A stretch of 64,000 bases of DNA from Thalassovita mediterranea (GCA_019448215.1 CP080408.1:496001-560000); one strand, 5' to 3'; positions 43,410 through 53,806 are shown, numbered from the stretch's first letter. Notes: generated by a model from the sequence alone, not told the origin. Translations and numbers: made by a program.

Positions 43410-44231
43410 TTATTGCGGCGCGCTCATCGGCTTTTCGAACTTCATGAGGAACTGGTCGGTACGACCACGAACGGACTCGTCGAAGACATTCGCATTCAGG
43501 TCGTCGCCAGGATTGTCGAGCAGGTCACTCTCGGCAACCAGAACGAAGCCGGCTTCGCGGCCAAGGTCCCGCACGATCTGCGGATCGATACGGTGGGTCT
43601 CACCACCAATGGTCGCCGGAGCGCCTTCAGGGGCTGTGTGATCAAGAACAACAAAGCTGCCGCCCGGCTTCAGGACGCGGAAGATTTCAGGGAAGGAGTC
43701 ATCGGGATTGGCGACGAGCGGCTCTCCATTCTCTGGCGTGTACCAGAGCTCATGCGGCCCCTGGAACCAGGTCACAACGTCGACGCTCTCATCTTCCAGC
43801 GGGAAGCTGTCAAAGTCGGCGCGCAGATATTCGACATTATCCAGCCCATCCATCCGGATCTCGGCAGCATCCCCAAGGAAGCCATCAAAGGCCGCCGGGT
43901 TCTGCATGTAGAGGGTCGCATCATCGTTGAGATAGCGCGACAGGATCTCGGTGAAGTAGCCGCCACCTGCTTCAAGCTCGAGGACAGTTTCATCCGGTTG
44001 AAGGCCCGTAAACTCGATCACACCGGCAGGGCGGCGCAGCTCATCGCGCTCGACATCGGTTTCAGGCCGTTCGCTGCTTGCAATCGCACTTTGAAGGCGC
44101 GCTGCATCGACACTTGGCGATGACATCATCGGCGGAAGGGGCGCTTCGGCCGGTGGCAGATCATCGCCGCTTTGCGTGGCACAGGCGCTTGCCAAAAGAA
44201 GCGCGCTCAGTCCTGTCAGACGCTTGATCAT
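43410..44231 (-). CDS. Predicted lipoprotein with a class I methyltransferase domain
   Basis: 273 residues from ATG 44231, chosen for the GAAGGAGG ribosome site and because it begins a lipoprotein signal (LSALLLASACA). The rest has the methyltransferase motif I ETVLELEAGGGYFTEILSRY, motif II-like YLRADFDSFPLEDESVDVV, and VLKPGGSFVVLDHT. Motif I is slightly atypical (E-L-E-A-G-G-G). A SAM-dependent enzyme outside the cytoplasm would lack its cofactor, so either the protein is retained or the fold has another role. Similar exported methyltransferase-fold proteins exist in this bacterial group. Confidence 0.75.
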   Translation of the reverse strand: MIKRLTGLSALLLASACATQSGDDLPPAEAPLPPMMSSPSVDAARLQSAIASSERPETDVERDELRRPAGVIEFTGLQPDETVLELEAGGGYFTEILSRYLNDDATLYMQNPAAFDGFLGDAAEIRMDGLDNVEYLRADFDSFPLEDESVDVVTWFQGPHELWYTPENGEPLVANPDDSFPEIFRVLKPGGSFVVLDHTAPEGAPATIGGETHRIDPQIVRDLGREAGFVLVAESDLLDNPGDDLNANVFDESVRGRTDQFLMKFEKPMSAPQ

Positions 44232-44408
44232 GCTCAAATCCTCCTTCGAAAGGCGATGCATCGTGACGAGTGGGATAAGCGCTTCGCCAGTCGCAGACAA
44301 TGGAAAAGCGAAACTTCCCCACTTGCAGTGACTGACAGGAAACCGCCACATTCCTGACGTGTTGTATAAACGTTACAGGATTACAAACCTTCAGTGAGGT
44401 CCCGAAAG

Positions 44409-45008
44409 ATGAAAGCCACAAGCCTGCTACTCGCCGGACTGGTCAGCGTCTCTGCATTCGCTTTTGCGCCGACGGCATCTGCGCAATTTGGACCGGAGCG
44501 CATCGCCAAGCCGGATGCGGACGAGCTCTACGCCGACCGCGCCATGCAACAGGGTTGGTATGATGATGCGTTGGAGCGTTATTCTGCAGCCTGCGAAGAC
44601 AAGAGCCAGCAACGTGAAGTCTGGTCCCGTAATTGTCGCAAGGCCGGGAACATCTACCGCCGCGGCCTCGGCGTCGAGCAGGACTATGAACGCGCACGCG
44701 AGCTTTACGATACGTCCTGCTTCGATGGCCGCGATGCAGATAGCTGCCTTGAGCAGGCGCATGTCAGCTTCACCGGCAATGATGGAAATGAAGACCTCGA
44801 ATATGCACGCCGCCTCTACAAGCGCGCCTGCGATCTTGGCGACCAGACCGGCTGCGGGGGCTATGGCTCCATGCTCTATCGCGGTCAGGGCGGCATCATG
44901 CAGCGCGAAGAAGGCAAGGATTATATCCAGCGCGCCTGTGAAATTGGCGACACCTGGTCGTGTGAGCGCGCGCGGGGTTATGGCTTTCCTGATCGGCGCG
45001 GCCTCTAG
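44409..45008 (+). CDS. Exported Sel1-like repeat protein
   Basis: 199 residues from ATG 44409, which starts the signal peptide (MKATSLLLAGLVSVSAFAFA, cleaved near ASAQ); a GTG 15 bases upstream is in frame but less likely. At least three Sel1-type helical repeats follow: AGNIYRRGLGVEQDYERARE, EDLEYARRLYKRACDLGDQT and the last with EEGKDYIQRACEIGDT. Paired cysteines (about eight) suggest disulphides. It is a probable periplasmic scaffold; partners unknown. Confidence 0.82.
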   Translation: MKATSLLLAGLVSVSAFAFAPTASAQFGPERIAKPDADELYADRAMQQGWYDDALERYSAACEDKSQQREVWSRNCRKAGNIYRRGLGVEQDYERARELYDTSCFDGRDADSCLEQAHVSFTGNDGNEDLEYARRLYKRACDLGDQTGCGGYGSMLYRGQGGIMQREEGKDYIQRACEIGDTWSCERARGYGFPDRRGL

Positions 45009-45101
45009 GGGGGCGAGCGTAAATCGCGACTATCTGGAGATAGATAAAATTTAAAACCTGCGATTACGCCAATATTTGCTTTCGGTTGGTAAGTACGGCG
45101 C

Positions 45102-45878
45102 ATGACGCAAGGCTATCGCCTCCTTGAAGCCGATAATGGCGCCGTTTCACGAGCCCTGATTTTCTTCGGGTTCGTGATCGCCGCCGCCCTGTCGCTTTCG
45201 GTCCTGTTCGCTGTCCTGGTGATCAAGTTCTTTGGCGTCCCGGCGGGCGATTCCGACTTCATGATAATGACGATCGTCATTGCCGCCTGCGTTGCGAGCC
45301 CGATGGCAGGCCTTGCTGCCCAGAACCAGTACCGGGTCGATCGCTACCAGATGACACTGGAAGCCATGGCGTCCACGGACCCTCTGACCGGCCTTCTCAA
45401 TCGCCGGTCCTTCAAGACGCTGGCCGAAGAAGAACTCGCCCGTATGGAGCGTACCAAGAACAGCGTCTACGTCGCCCTCTTCGACCTAGACCACTTCAAG
45501 GGCGTCAACGACACGCATGGTCATGCTTTTGGAGACCGTGTCCTCGTGGCCGTCGCCAATCTCAGCCACGCTGCATTGCGCGGCCCGTTTGACCGGCTCG
45601 GGCGCTGGGGCGGTGAAGAGTTCATTATCCTGTTGAGCGATGTCACACAGGAGCAAGCGGAGAGCGTTTGCGAACGTCTTCGCAAGCGCATTGCAGGCTC
45701 CGACCTCACCTTCAACGGCAAGACCACGCGCGTGTCGGCGAGCTTCGGCCTTGCAAAACTCCGCCCGGAAGACGGCCTCCAGGCCTCCATCGAGAAGGCT
45801 GATGGCTTCCTTTATGAGGCCAAGAATGGCGGGCGGAACTGCGTGCGCAGCGAACCAAGGATCCGCAGCGCCGCCTAG
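45102..45878 (+). CDS. Membrane diguanylate cyclase (GGDEF domain)
   Basis: 258 residues. There are two N-terminal transmembrane helices (about 17-42 and 50-70) and a GGDEF domain from about residue 90 (DPLTGLLNRRSFKTLAEEEL). The active loop is GGEEF (170-174), the active variant. The upstream inhibitory RxxD site is lost: the corresponding residues read GPFD. It should make c-di-GMP without product inhibition at the I-site. No periplasmic sensor domain is visible. Confidence 0.9.
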   Translation: MTQGYRLLEADNGAVSRALIFFGFVIAAALSLSVLFAVLVIKFFGVPAGDSDFMIMTIVIAACVASPMAGLAAQNQYRVDRYQMTLEAMASTDPLTGLLNRRSFKTLAEEELARMERTKNSVYVALFDLDHFKGVNDTHGHAFGDRVLVAVANLSHAALRGPFDRLGRWGGEEFIILLSDVTQEQAESVCERLRKRIAGSDLTFNGKTTRVSASFGLAKLRPEDGLQASIEKADGFLYEAKNGGRNCVRSEPRIRSAA

Positions 45879-45947
45879 CGCGGGCAGCCTGCTTGCGACC
45901 TCCAACCTATTGTGAACCCACATCGCGGCTCATACATTGAGCCCGTG

Positions 45948-46958
45948 ATGATACCATTTTCCGTTCTCGACCTCGCCCCGATCGTTGAGGGCAGCAATCC
46001 GCAGGATGCGCTCGCCCGTGCCCGGCGCCTTGCCACGCATGCCGACCGGCTCGGCTACAATCGCTACTGGCTGGCCGAACACCACAACATGCCCGGCATT
46101 GCGAGCGCCGCAACGGCCGTGATGATTGCCCATGCAGGGCAGGACACACAGAATATCCGCCTCGGTGCTGGTGGCATCATGTTGCCGAACCACGCGCCGA
46201 TCATGGTCGCCGAACAGTTCGGGACGCTGGAAGCCATCTATCCCGGCCGCATCGATCTCGGCCTTGGCCGCGCACCGGGCGGCGACCAGCTCGTTTCACA
46301 GGCCCTGCGCCGCACCATGGTTGGCGGCGAAGATCGCTTTCCCAAGGAGGTCATGGAGCTGCAGGCTTTCCTCGGCCCGGTCCAGCCGGGTCAGCGCGTG
46401 CAGGCCGTGCCCGGCGGCAATACCAATATCCCGCTCTGGATCCTCGGTTCGTCGACATTTGGCGCGCAGCTGGCGGCCTATCTCGGCCTGCCCTATGCGT
46501 TCGCCTCTCACTTTGCCCCGCAGCAGATGAAGCAGGCGATCTCGATCTACCGCGAGACGTTCCAGCCGTCAGAGCAGCTTAAGAAGCCTTATGTGATGCT
46601 GGGCTACAATATGATTGCAGCCGATAGCGACGATGAGGCCGACCGGCTCGCCTCGTCGCTGCGCCGGACATTCGTCAATCTGCGCCGGGGCACACCGACA
46701 CGCCTCGCCCCGCCTGACCCGTCCTTCGATGCGGAAATCCAGCCGCACGAACGTACTATGCTGGAGTCGACCCTCGCCTGCACAGCCATTGGCTCACCAA
46801 GAACCGTCAGTGAGAAGGTCGAAACGTTCCTCGCCGATACCGGAGCTGACGAGCTGATCCTGTCGGCCCATATATTCGACGAGAAGGCGCGGCTTCGCTC
46901 ATATGAAATCGCTGCCGAAGTCCGCGAAAGCCTCAGCGCATCGAAAGCAGCCGAGTAG
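45948..46958 (+). CDS. LLM-class flavin-dependent oxidoreductase (luciferase-like)
   Basis: 336 residues from ATG 45948; a GTG 36 bases upstream is possible but does not fit the family start, which is [11 protein letters not shown]. The conserved blocks are [37 protein letters not shown] and [15 protein letters not shown]. It is a bacterial luciferase-fold FMN monooxygenase of the MsnO8/YhbW-like subgroup. Substrate unknown. Confidence 0.9.
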   Translation: MIPFSVLDLAPIVEGSNPQDALARARRLATHADRLGYNRYWLAEHHNMPGIASAATAVMIAHAGQDTQNIRLGAGGIMLPNHAPIMVAEQFGTLEAIYPGRIDLGLGRAPGGDQLVSQALRRTMVGGEDRFPKEVMELQAFLGPVQPGQRVQAVPGGNTNIPLWILGSSTFGAQLAAYLGLPYAFASHFAPQQMKQAISIYRETFQPSEQLKKPYVMLGYNMIAADSDDEADRLASSLRRTFVNLRRGTPTRLAPPDPSFDAEIQPHERTMLESTLACTAIGSPRTVSEKVETFLADTGADELILSAHIFDEKARLRSYEIAAEVRESLSASKAAE

Positions 46959-47013
46959 GGTTCGCTAAAGATTTACTGGCGGGAGATGCACTGGCGCGTT
47001 AGACCGCGCGCCC

Positions 47014-47934
47014 ATGCTTAGATCCCGCCTCCTTGCCATGCCGGTGCTGATTGCCGCCTTCGCGATTGCGATGGGCGCAGTCATCGACGCGCTTGTAAAA
47101 GGCGTCGCACCCGGCGCAGGCCTGCACCATCTGCTCGCCTGGCGGTTTCTTTTCGGCGGGGTCATTGCCGGCGCGGTCTTCCTCGCCAAGAAGCGCCCAC
47201 GCCCCTCCAATGAAGCGATACGGTTTCACACCATGCGAGGGCTGCTCCAGCTCTTCTGCGCCTTCACCTTCTTCTATGCGCTAACGCAGCTGCGCCTTGC
47301 CGAAGCCACCGCGCTTGGCTTTACCGCAGCACTAATGGTTGCGCCTGTGGCCCGCCTGGTGATTGGTGAAAGGCTGAGCGGCGTTGCCGTACTTGCTGCC
47401 CTGATCGGATTTGGGGGTGTGGCGCTCGCCGTATTCGGCTCCAATCCGGAAGGGAGCACAGCCCCCGGGGAACGCACGCTTGGCTATGTTGCGTTGTTCA
47501 GCTCCACCATCGGTTACGCCTTCGTCCTGGTCTTCCTGCGGATGCGGGCGCGCCATGAAGACGCGACGACGATCGCCCTCTTCACCAATATCGTGCCGGC
47601 CATCGCGCTCCTGCCGGTCACGCTTGGCCTGTTTGGCTGGCCATCACTTTCCTACATCCCCTTCTTCCTGCTGCTGGGGCTGCTTGGCTATTCGGTCTGG
47701 TACCTGATGACGCTGGCCTATGCGCAGGCCGAAGCGCAGGTGCTGGCGCCATTGGAGTATACCGCACTGGTGTGGAGCGCCCTGCTCGGGCTTTTCTTCT
47801 TCGATGAATGGCCGGGCCCGGCGCTCTGGATCGGCGCAGTCATCATCATCGGAAGCTGTCTTCTGGTCGCCTTTGAAAGCCGCTTCCGGACACGGCGCGG
47901 CGCAAGGATGCCCGCAAGCGACCTGCCCGAATAG
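47014..47934 (+). CDS. EamA-family (DMT) transporter
   Basis: 306 residues with ten predicted transmembrane helices in two EamA halves. Half 1 carries LAWRFLFGGVIAGAVFL and ATALGFTAALMVAPVARLVI; half 2 carries LEYTALVWSALLGLFFFDEW. It probably exports or imports a small metabolite; the substrate cannot be predicted. The tail is basic. Confidence 0.88.
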   Translation: MLRSRLLAMPVLIAAFAIAMGAVIDALVKGVAPGAGLHHLLAWRFLFGGVIAGAVFLAKKRPRPSNEAIRFHTMRGLLQLFCAFTFFYALTQLRLAEATALGFTAALMVAPVARLVIGERLSGVAVLAALIGFGGVALAVFGSNPEGSTAPGERTLGYVALFSSTIGYAFVLVFLRMRARHEDATTIALFTNIVPAIALLPVTLGLFGWPSLSYIPFFLLLGLLGYSVWYLMTLAYAQAEAQVLAPLEYTALVWSALLGLFFFDEWPGPALWIGAVIIIGSCLLVAFESRFRTRRGARMPASDLPE

Positions 47935-47967
47935 TCGGCTTCGGTGTCGCCCCTCCTTGCACCCGTG

Positions 47968-48390
47968 CTAGCAGCTTGAAGACACGCGCTCTGCCGTTGC
48001 GGTCAGCATGACGGGCACGTTCTCGCTCGCTGTACCGGTCCAGCCAGTTGCGTTGAGCACGGCCGTGTCGGCGCCAACCTGAAGACGGCCTTCCAGCTCT
48101 CCATCAGGACCACCGGCGCATTGCAGCGTGAAATCATAGCCACCGGGCGTCAGCTCGCTGTCGGTAATGCGGCAGCGTGAATTGATGTCGTTGAAGAGCT
48201 GGTCGAAGGAGCTTTGCGACATGTCCGGACCAACACAATACTGGCCGCGGTCGCCTGCCGGGATGGGGCCGATCATGTAGCGCGCCTGATAGGACCAAAG
48301 ACCCTCAGCCACGTTGGACTGGGCATAGGCCGGGGCCGTCGCCGCAGCAGCAATAGAGGCAAGCGCCAGGAGGGACATACGAAGGGTCAT
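47968..48390 (-). CDS. Exported DUF3617-family protein
   Basis: 140 residues. A signal peptide (SLLALASIAAAATAPAYAQS) is followed by the DUF3617 pattern: GLWSYQARYMIGPIPAGDRG, a conserved cysteine CVGPDMSQSSFDQLF, then CRITDSELTPGGYDFTLQCA and a final cysteine. Periplasmic, function unknown. Convergent with the EamA gene. Confidence 0.78.
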   Translation of the reverse strand: MTLRMSLLALASIAAAATAPAYAQSNVAEGLWSYQARYMIGPIPAGDRGQYCVGPDMSQSSFDQLFNDINSRCRITDSELTPGGYDFTLQCAGGPDGELEGRLQVGADTAVLNATGWTGTASENVPVMLTATAERVSSSC

Positions 48391-48478
48391 GGAAGCCTCT
48401 CAGCAGCGTCGGTTTTCTACGCGCTGAAGATGCGCCTGCCCGCGACGGGCGGCAAGATAAAGTGATTTAATCTGGTGT

Positions 48479-48748
48479 TCAGCCATCATTCAGGGCTGGC
48501 TCAAACCGCAGAACAAAGTCGATGACTTTCGCAGCGGGCATCTCACACGGCTTCAGCCGGGGCTCACCTGCCACGCGGTATAGGTTGAAGCTGACGTGGT
48601 CATCGCCGCCAAGCGCTTCGCCGTAGAGTTTCACACGCCTGCCGTCCGCAGACCGCTCGACCGTGACACCCCAACTGCCCCCGCAATAGCTGCCACGGCT
48701 ATAGCCAGTGGGCAGCTTTGCGAGGGCAATCAGGAATTGCTCATCCAA
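48479..48748 (-). CDS. Small unknown protein coupled to ilvC
   Basis: 89 residues. It starts at TTG 48748, two bases after the ilvC stop; no in-frame ATG is nearby. The chain (SYCGGSWGVTVERSADGRRV, FNLYRVAGEPRLKPCEMP) looks like a compact beta-rich domain with two cysteines. No family is recognised. The near-zero spacing suggests translation coupled to ilvC. Confidence 0.6.
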   Translation of the reverse strand: MDEQFLIALAKLPTGYSRGSYCGGSWGVTVERSADGRRVKLYGEALGGDDHVSFNLYRVAGEPRLKPCEMPAAKVIDFVLRFEPALNDG

Positions 48749-48750
48749 GC

Positions 48751-49776
<1,026 letters not shown>

Positions 49777-50469
49777 TTACTCCTGACTGTTTGAATTCGT
49801 CCGCAATCGGAAGTATTTTCTGATTGCGGCCATGGGTGGGTAAGGGCGCGCATTGGCGCAGCTAAATTCGTCCGCGCTGATGCGCTGCGAAATTGAGGCC
49901 AGCAATTTCTGAAGGTCGTAAGAGAAGGCAGAAGTCATTCCGAAGTCCGCCGGGTGCCTATCATCAAAGATCACCCAACTCGTATCCGGAAAGAAGGTCG
50001 AAAGGGCGGCGCCGTCCTCACTCTTCGTGAACAGTGCCCCTTTATCATCGAGCACATATTCTTCCTGCGGGAGCTTTTGATCACTCATGTCGAGCTGAGA
50101 CAACGATACCGCCAAACCCGACTCTTGGTCTGTAAGCGCTGTCTCGCCCACGCTACAAATACTGTTCTCGCGCAGAGCCTCCGCCGAGCTGGTTGGAAGT
50201 TCCAAGATCCGATAGGCGGCACTCCAAGCGTCGCCCTCGCGCGTAAATTTCCAAAGGGAACTCCCCCACGCGCTATGGGCACCGTAGAATTCGTGGACGA
50301 TCGAGAAGCCATCGGGTCCGAGCTGTTGGTTCAGCTGCGGCCAGAAGTGTTGTTGAATATCTTGCGCCAAGCTGATGCGAGTCTCGAGATACTCATCAAA
50401 CTGAACATCAGAGTAAGCCGCCGGAGCGATGATGGCAGAGAACGCCAATGAGAGCATGAGAGCTTTCAA
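49777..50469 (-). CDS. Exported unknown protein in the ilv operon (B)
   Basis: 230 residues. A signal peptide (MKALMLSLAFSAIIAPAAYS) is followed by a mature part with aromatic-rich strands (GAHSAWGSSLWKFTREGDAW) and two cysteines (NSICSVG, EFSCAN). I recognise no domain. It lies 6 bp after the preceding unknown gene and 6 bp before ilvC, on the same strand, so it is co-transcribed with branched-chain genes. Codon choice looks more A/T-rich than its neighbours. Confidence 0.7.
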   Translation of the reverse strand: MKALMLSLAFSAIIAPAAYSDVQFDEYLETRISLAQDIQQHFWPQLNQQLGPDGFSIVHEFYGAHSAWGSSLWKFTREGDAWSAAYRILELPTSSAEALRENSICSVGETALTDQESGLAVSLSQLDMSDQKLPQEEYVLDDKGALFTKSEDGAALSTFFPDTSWVIFDDRHPADFGMTSAFSYDLQKLLASISQRISADEFSCANARPYPPMAAIRKYFRLRTNSNSQE

Positions 50470-50475
50470 TTCTTG

Positions 50476-51294
50476 CTACTCCTTTGAATTTCTTAAACTA
50501 GTGATCTCTTCAGAAACGCTGACCAATCGCGCCCTGATATCCTCGAATTGCTCGGCATGTTTCGCATCGAGCGTCGGCTCGGGGGGAACTTCGCGGACGC
50601 TGGTGGACCGGTCGCAGTCGATGCGACTGGAAAAAAGCTCGGTCGTTAAAGCAACAATATGGCGCTCGAAAACATCATATTGCGCCTCGAAATCGGCGAT
50701 CATTTCGGGAGATGCCTTCGATGAACGCACGTCAGCGAGCGAGATAAAATATTCCAGATATCTAGCCTCAAACCGCTCGTCGTCATGTAAGCGAACACCG
50801 GTGATAGTTGGGTGGCTGCTGTCGCGTTCAAAAAATTGAGGAACAGCTTCCCAATCGAGTTCGACCAGCGCATTCAGCGCCAGGGCAGCGTCACTGGAAA
50901 CCGTGAACGCGTCATCGATGCAGACAAATCCCGGCCTATCATCCGACAGCGTATCAATTGCCCAGTAGCCTTTATTGCCGATAGGAATTTGTCCATCGAC
51001 ACGCCGCCCCTTCCACAAGCCTGTATAGTCTCGCGCGAATCTGAAAACGGTCGCCGGCGTCCTCGTATCCCAATGCTCATGCCGGTCGAAGACGAGCTCT
51101 AACGACACGTCAGCGTCACCGCTTTCTGGCAGCAGGTATTGAACAGTGCGATCAGCGCTTAGAGCGTCGAGCTCCCTCTGAATAAGAGCCGATTTCTCAT
51201 AGACGGTCGGTGCCGCATTCGATTGACCAGCCGCCATTAGCGCCAGCGGCGCGCATGTGAGCGCCAAAAACGAATACGCCGCCACCGCCATCAT
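50476..51294 (-). CDS. Exported unknown protein in the ilv operon (A)
   Basis: 272 residues. An N-terminal signal (SFLALTCAPLALMAAGQSNA) precedes a mature chain with two cysteines (FVCIDDA, RIDCDRS) and a helical C-terminus (HAEQFEDIRARLVSVSEEIT). No domain recognised. Its layout (tryptophan-rich middle, VCIDDAF stretch, then a helical segment before a C-D-R-S cysteine) loosely parallels the next gene, so the two may be distant paralogues. Its ATG overlaps the ilvN stop by 4 bp. Confidence 0.7.
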   Translation of the reverse strand: MMAVAAYSFLALTCAPLALMAAGQSNAAPTVYEKSALIQRELDALSADRTVQYLLPESGDADVSLELVFDRHEHWDTRTPATVFRFARDYTGLWKGRRVDGQIPIGNKGYWAIDTLSDDRPGFVCIDDAFTVSSDAALALNALVELDWEAVPQFFERDSSHPTITGVRLHDDERFEARYLEYFISLADVRSSKASPEMIADFEAQYDVFERHIVALTTELFSSRIDCDRSTSVREVPPEPTLDAKHAEQFEDIRARLVSVSEEITSLRNSKE

Positions 51295-51842
51295 CCCGCA
51301 TCCTTGCCGCGGCGGATGGATAGGACGCCTGTGCGGCTCACTTCGACGAGGCCGAGTGGCTCCATCAATTCGCAGAACTGGTCGATCTTTTCCGATGCGC
51401 CGGTGATCTCGAAGATGAAGCTCTCATTCGTCGTATCGATGACGCGCGCGCGGAAGATTTCAGCGATGCGCAGCGCCTCGACGCGGGGATCGCCCTGCCC
51501 TGCCACTTTCACGAGCGCAAGCTCACGCTCGATGCCGCGTTTGGATTTGGTGATGTCGATCACCGCCGCCACGGGCACGAGCCGCAGGAGCTGCGCCTCG
51601 ATCTGTTCGAGCATGTGCGCCGTGCCGGTCGTCACGATGGTGATGCGGGAGCGGTGCTTGCCGCGGTCCACTTCGGCGACGGTCAGGCTTTCGATGTTAT
51701 AGCCGCGCGCAGAGAACAACCCGACAACGCGGCCAAGCACGCCCGGCTCGTTGTCGACGAGGACGGCGAGCGTGCGGCGCTCTTCGACCTCTTCGGCGTG
51801 GTCCATGTCATAGGCGCTGGCGGGGATCGGTTCCTTGCTCAT
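51291..51842 (-). CDS. ilvN: Acetolactate synthase small (regulatory) subunit
   Basis: 183 residues: an N-terminal ACT domain (LAVLVDNEPGVLGRVVGLFS and ARGYNIESLTV) and the C-terminal ilvN/H domain (ALVKVAGQGDPRVEALRIAE). It conveys valine feedback inhibition to the large subunit. It follows ilvB by 103 bp that contain a palindromic repeat, and overlaps the next gene by 4 bp. Confidence 0.96.
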   Translation of the reverse strand: MSKEPIPASAYDMDHAEEVEERRTLAVLVDNEPGVLGRVVGLFSARGYNIESLTVAEVDRGKHRSRITIVTTGTAHMLEQIEAQLLRLVPVAAVIDITKSKRGIERELALVKVAGQGDPRVEALRIAEIFRARVIDTTNESFIFEITGASEKIDQFCELMEPLGLVEVSRTGVLSIRRGKDAG

Positions 51843-51875
51843 GCGCGGGCTCCTGCGGTGTCGTTCTGCGCGGCT

Positions 51876-51900
51876 TCATCCTTCGACAGGCTCAGGATGA
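51876..51900. repeat. Short interspersed palindromic repeat, copy 3
   Basis: Same core as 4468-4492 (TCATCCT arm, CGACAGGCTC centre, AGGATGA arm), with shared flanks on both sides. It lies between ilvB and ilvN, so it is transcribed within the operon and could act as an mRNA hairpin. Confidence 0.7.
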
Positions 51901-51945
51901 GGTCGCGTTTAGCTGAGAGTGGCGGGAAACGAAACTCCATCACCG

Positions 51946-53733
51946 TCACACCATTTTCCGGCCGGCTTCGTCGATCTCATCGCCGGAGATCTTGCCTAGG
52001 ATCATTTCATTGTGCGGCGCGCCCGACGGGATCATCGGCAGGCAGTTTTCCGCCTTCTCTACCATGCAGTCAAAGATCACCGGCCCGTCATGGTCGATCA
52101 TTTCCATGATTTTTGCGTCGAGCTCTGCCGGGTCATCACAGCGGATGCCGTGCGCGCCGTAGGCTTCGGCCAGCTTCACAAAGTCCGGCAGGCTTTCAGA
52201 GTATGAGTGCGAATAGCGCTCTCCATGCAGCAGCTCCTGCCACTGGCGCACCATGCCCATCCACTCATTATTGAGAATGAAGACCTTGATCGGCAGCTTA
52301 TGCTGAACAGCAGTCGAGACTTCCTGCATCACCATCTGGACCGAGGCTTCGCCCGCAATGTCGATGACGAGGCTATCGCGGTGCGCCGCCTGAATGCCGA
52401 CGGCCGCTGGCAGGCCATAGCCCATCGTGCCGAGGCCACCGCTCGTCATCCAGCGGTTCGGCTCTTCGAAATGATAGTGCTGGGCGGCCCACATCTGGTG
52501 CTGGCCGACCTCGGTCGAGATATAGGTGTCGCGGTCCTTGGTGAGTTCATAGAGCCGCTCAACCGCATATTGCGGGCGGATCGCGCCATCATTTTCCGGA
52601 TAGGCAAAACAGTCCACTGCACGCCATTTTTCGATCTGCTCTTTCCAGTCGGAGAGGTCAGGCTTTGGCAGGCGGCGAGCCTTCCACCCCTCGAGCAGCG
52701 CCTTCAGCGCCGCCTTGCTGTCTGCAATGATCGGCACATCCACGCGGATGATCTTGTTGATCGAGGACGGGTCGATATCGATGTGGATCTTTCTTGAGCC
52801 CGGCGAGAAGGCCGAGATCTTGCCGGTCACCCGGTCATCAAAACGCGCACCGACGCAGATCATCAGATCGCAGTCGTGCATGGCATTGTTGGCCTCATAG
52901 GCGCCGTGCATGCCGACCATGCCCAGCCAATCCTCATGGCTGGCCGGAAAAGCGCCAAGGCCCATCAGCGTGGAGGTAACCGGAAAGCCGGTTGCGGCCT
53001 GAAGCTCTCGCAGAAGCTTTGACGCTTCGGTGCCGGAATTGATGACACCGCCGCCGGTATAGAAGACAGGCCGCCGCGCGGTCGCCATCATGTCGAGCGC
53101 GTCGCGAATGGCGTGTTCGGACGGTTCGGTTTTTGGCTGGTAGGTTGGCTTATAGACGCCCGCCTTGCCGACATAAGTGCCGGTCGCAAACTGCACATCC
53201 TTCGGAATGTCGATCACGACAGGGCCGGGACGGCCGGATGTGGCGATAAGGAAAGCCTCATGCAGCGTGCGGGCAAGATCATCCACATCCGTGACGAGAT
53301 AATTGTGCTTGGCGCAGCAGCGCGTGATGCCAACCGTATCGCATTCCTGGAACGCATCCGTGCCGATGAGGTGGGTCGGCACCTGGCCTGTGATGACGAC
53401 CATCGGGATGGAGTCCATCATCGCGTCCGTGATCGGCGTGACCATGTTCGTGGCGCCCGGACCGGACGTTGCTAGCGCAACACCGCACTTGCCAGTCGAG
53501 CGGGCATAGCCTTCGGCGGCATGACCCGCGCCCTGTTCATGACGCACAAGGATGTGCTGGATGGACGGCTCGGAATAGAGCGCGTCATAGATCGGCAGAA
53601 CGGCGCCGCCCGGATATCCGAACATGGTGTCGACGCCCTGCTCCCGGAGCGCGGTGATCACCATTTCGGCGCCGGTCATGCGCGCCCCATCAAGGGAAGA
53701 CTGGGTCTGGTCGCTGAGTGTGTGCGTGTCCAT
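51946..53733 (-). CDS. ilvB: Acetolactate synthase large (catalytic) subunit
   Basis: 595 residues. Thiamine-diphosphate enzyme: N-terminal MFGYPGGAVLPIYDALY and the catalytic glutamate region (HILVRHEQGAGHAAEGYARS), central FAD-type domain, and C-terminal ThDP motif around DIAGEASVQMVMQEVSTAVQ. It makes acetolactate and acetohydroxybutyrate. Its 5' region carries an attenuation leader (53807-53957). Confidence 0.97.
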   Translation of the reverse strand: MDTHTLSDQTQSSLDGARMTGAEMVITALREQGVDTMFGYPGGAVLPIYDALYSEPSIQHILVRHEQGAGHAAEGYARSTGKCGVALATSGPGATNMVTPITDAMMDSIPMVVITGQVPTHLIGTDAFQECDTVGITRCCAKHNYLVTDVDDLARTLHEAFLIATSGRPGPVVIDIPKDVQFATGTYVGKAGVYKPTYQPKTEPSEHAIRDALDMMATARRPVFYTGGGVINSGTEASKLLRELQAATGFPVTSTLMGLGAFPASHEDWLGMVGMHGAYEANNAMHDCDLMICVGARFDDRVTGKISAFSPGSRKIHIDIDPSSINKIIRVDVPIIADSKAALKALLEGWKARRLPKPDLSDWKEQIEKWRAVDCFAYPENDGAIRPQYAVERLYELTKDRDTYISTEVGQHQMWAAQHYHFEEPNRWMTSGGLGTMGYGLPAAVGIQAAHRDSLVIDIAGEASVQMVMQEVSTAVQHKLPIKVFILNNEWMGMVRQWQELLHGERYSHSYSESLPDFVKLAEAYGAHGIRCDDPAELDAKIMEMIDHDGPVIFDCMVEKAENCLPMIPSGAPHNEMILGKISGDEIDEAGRKMV

Positions 53734-53806
53734 TTACCTGTTCCTGTCTGCCTGTCCTGCGTTCTCTTTGGTCGATCCTACCTGCTCTGCCCGGGGCGCA
53801 AAAGAA

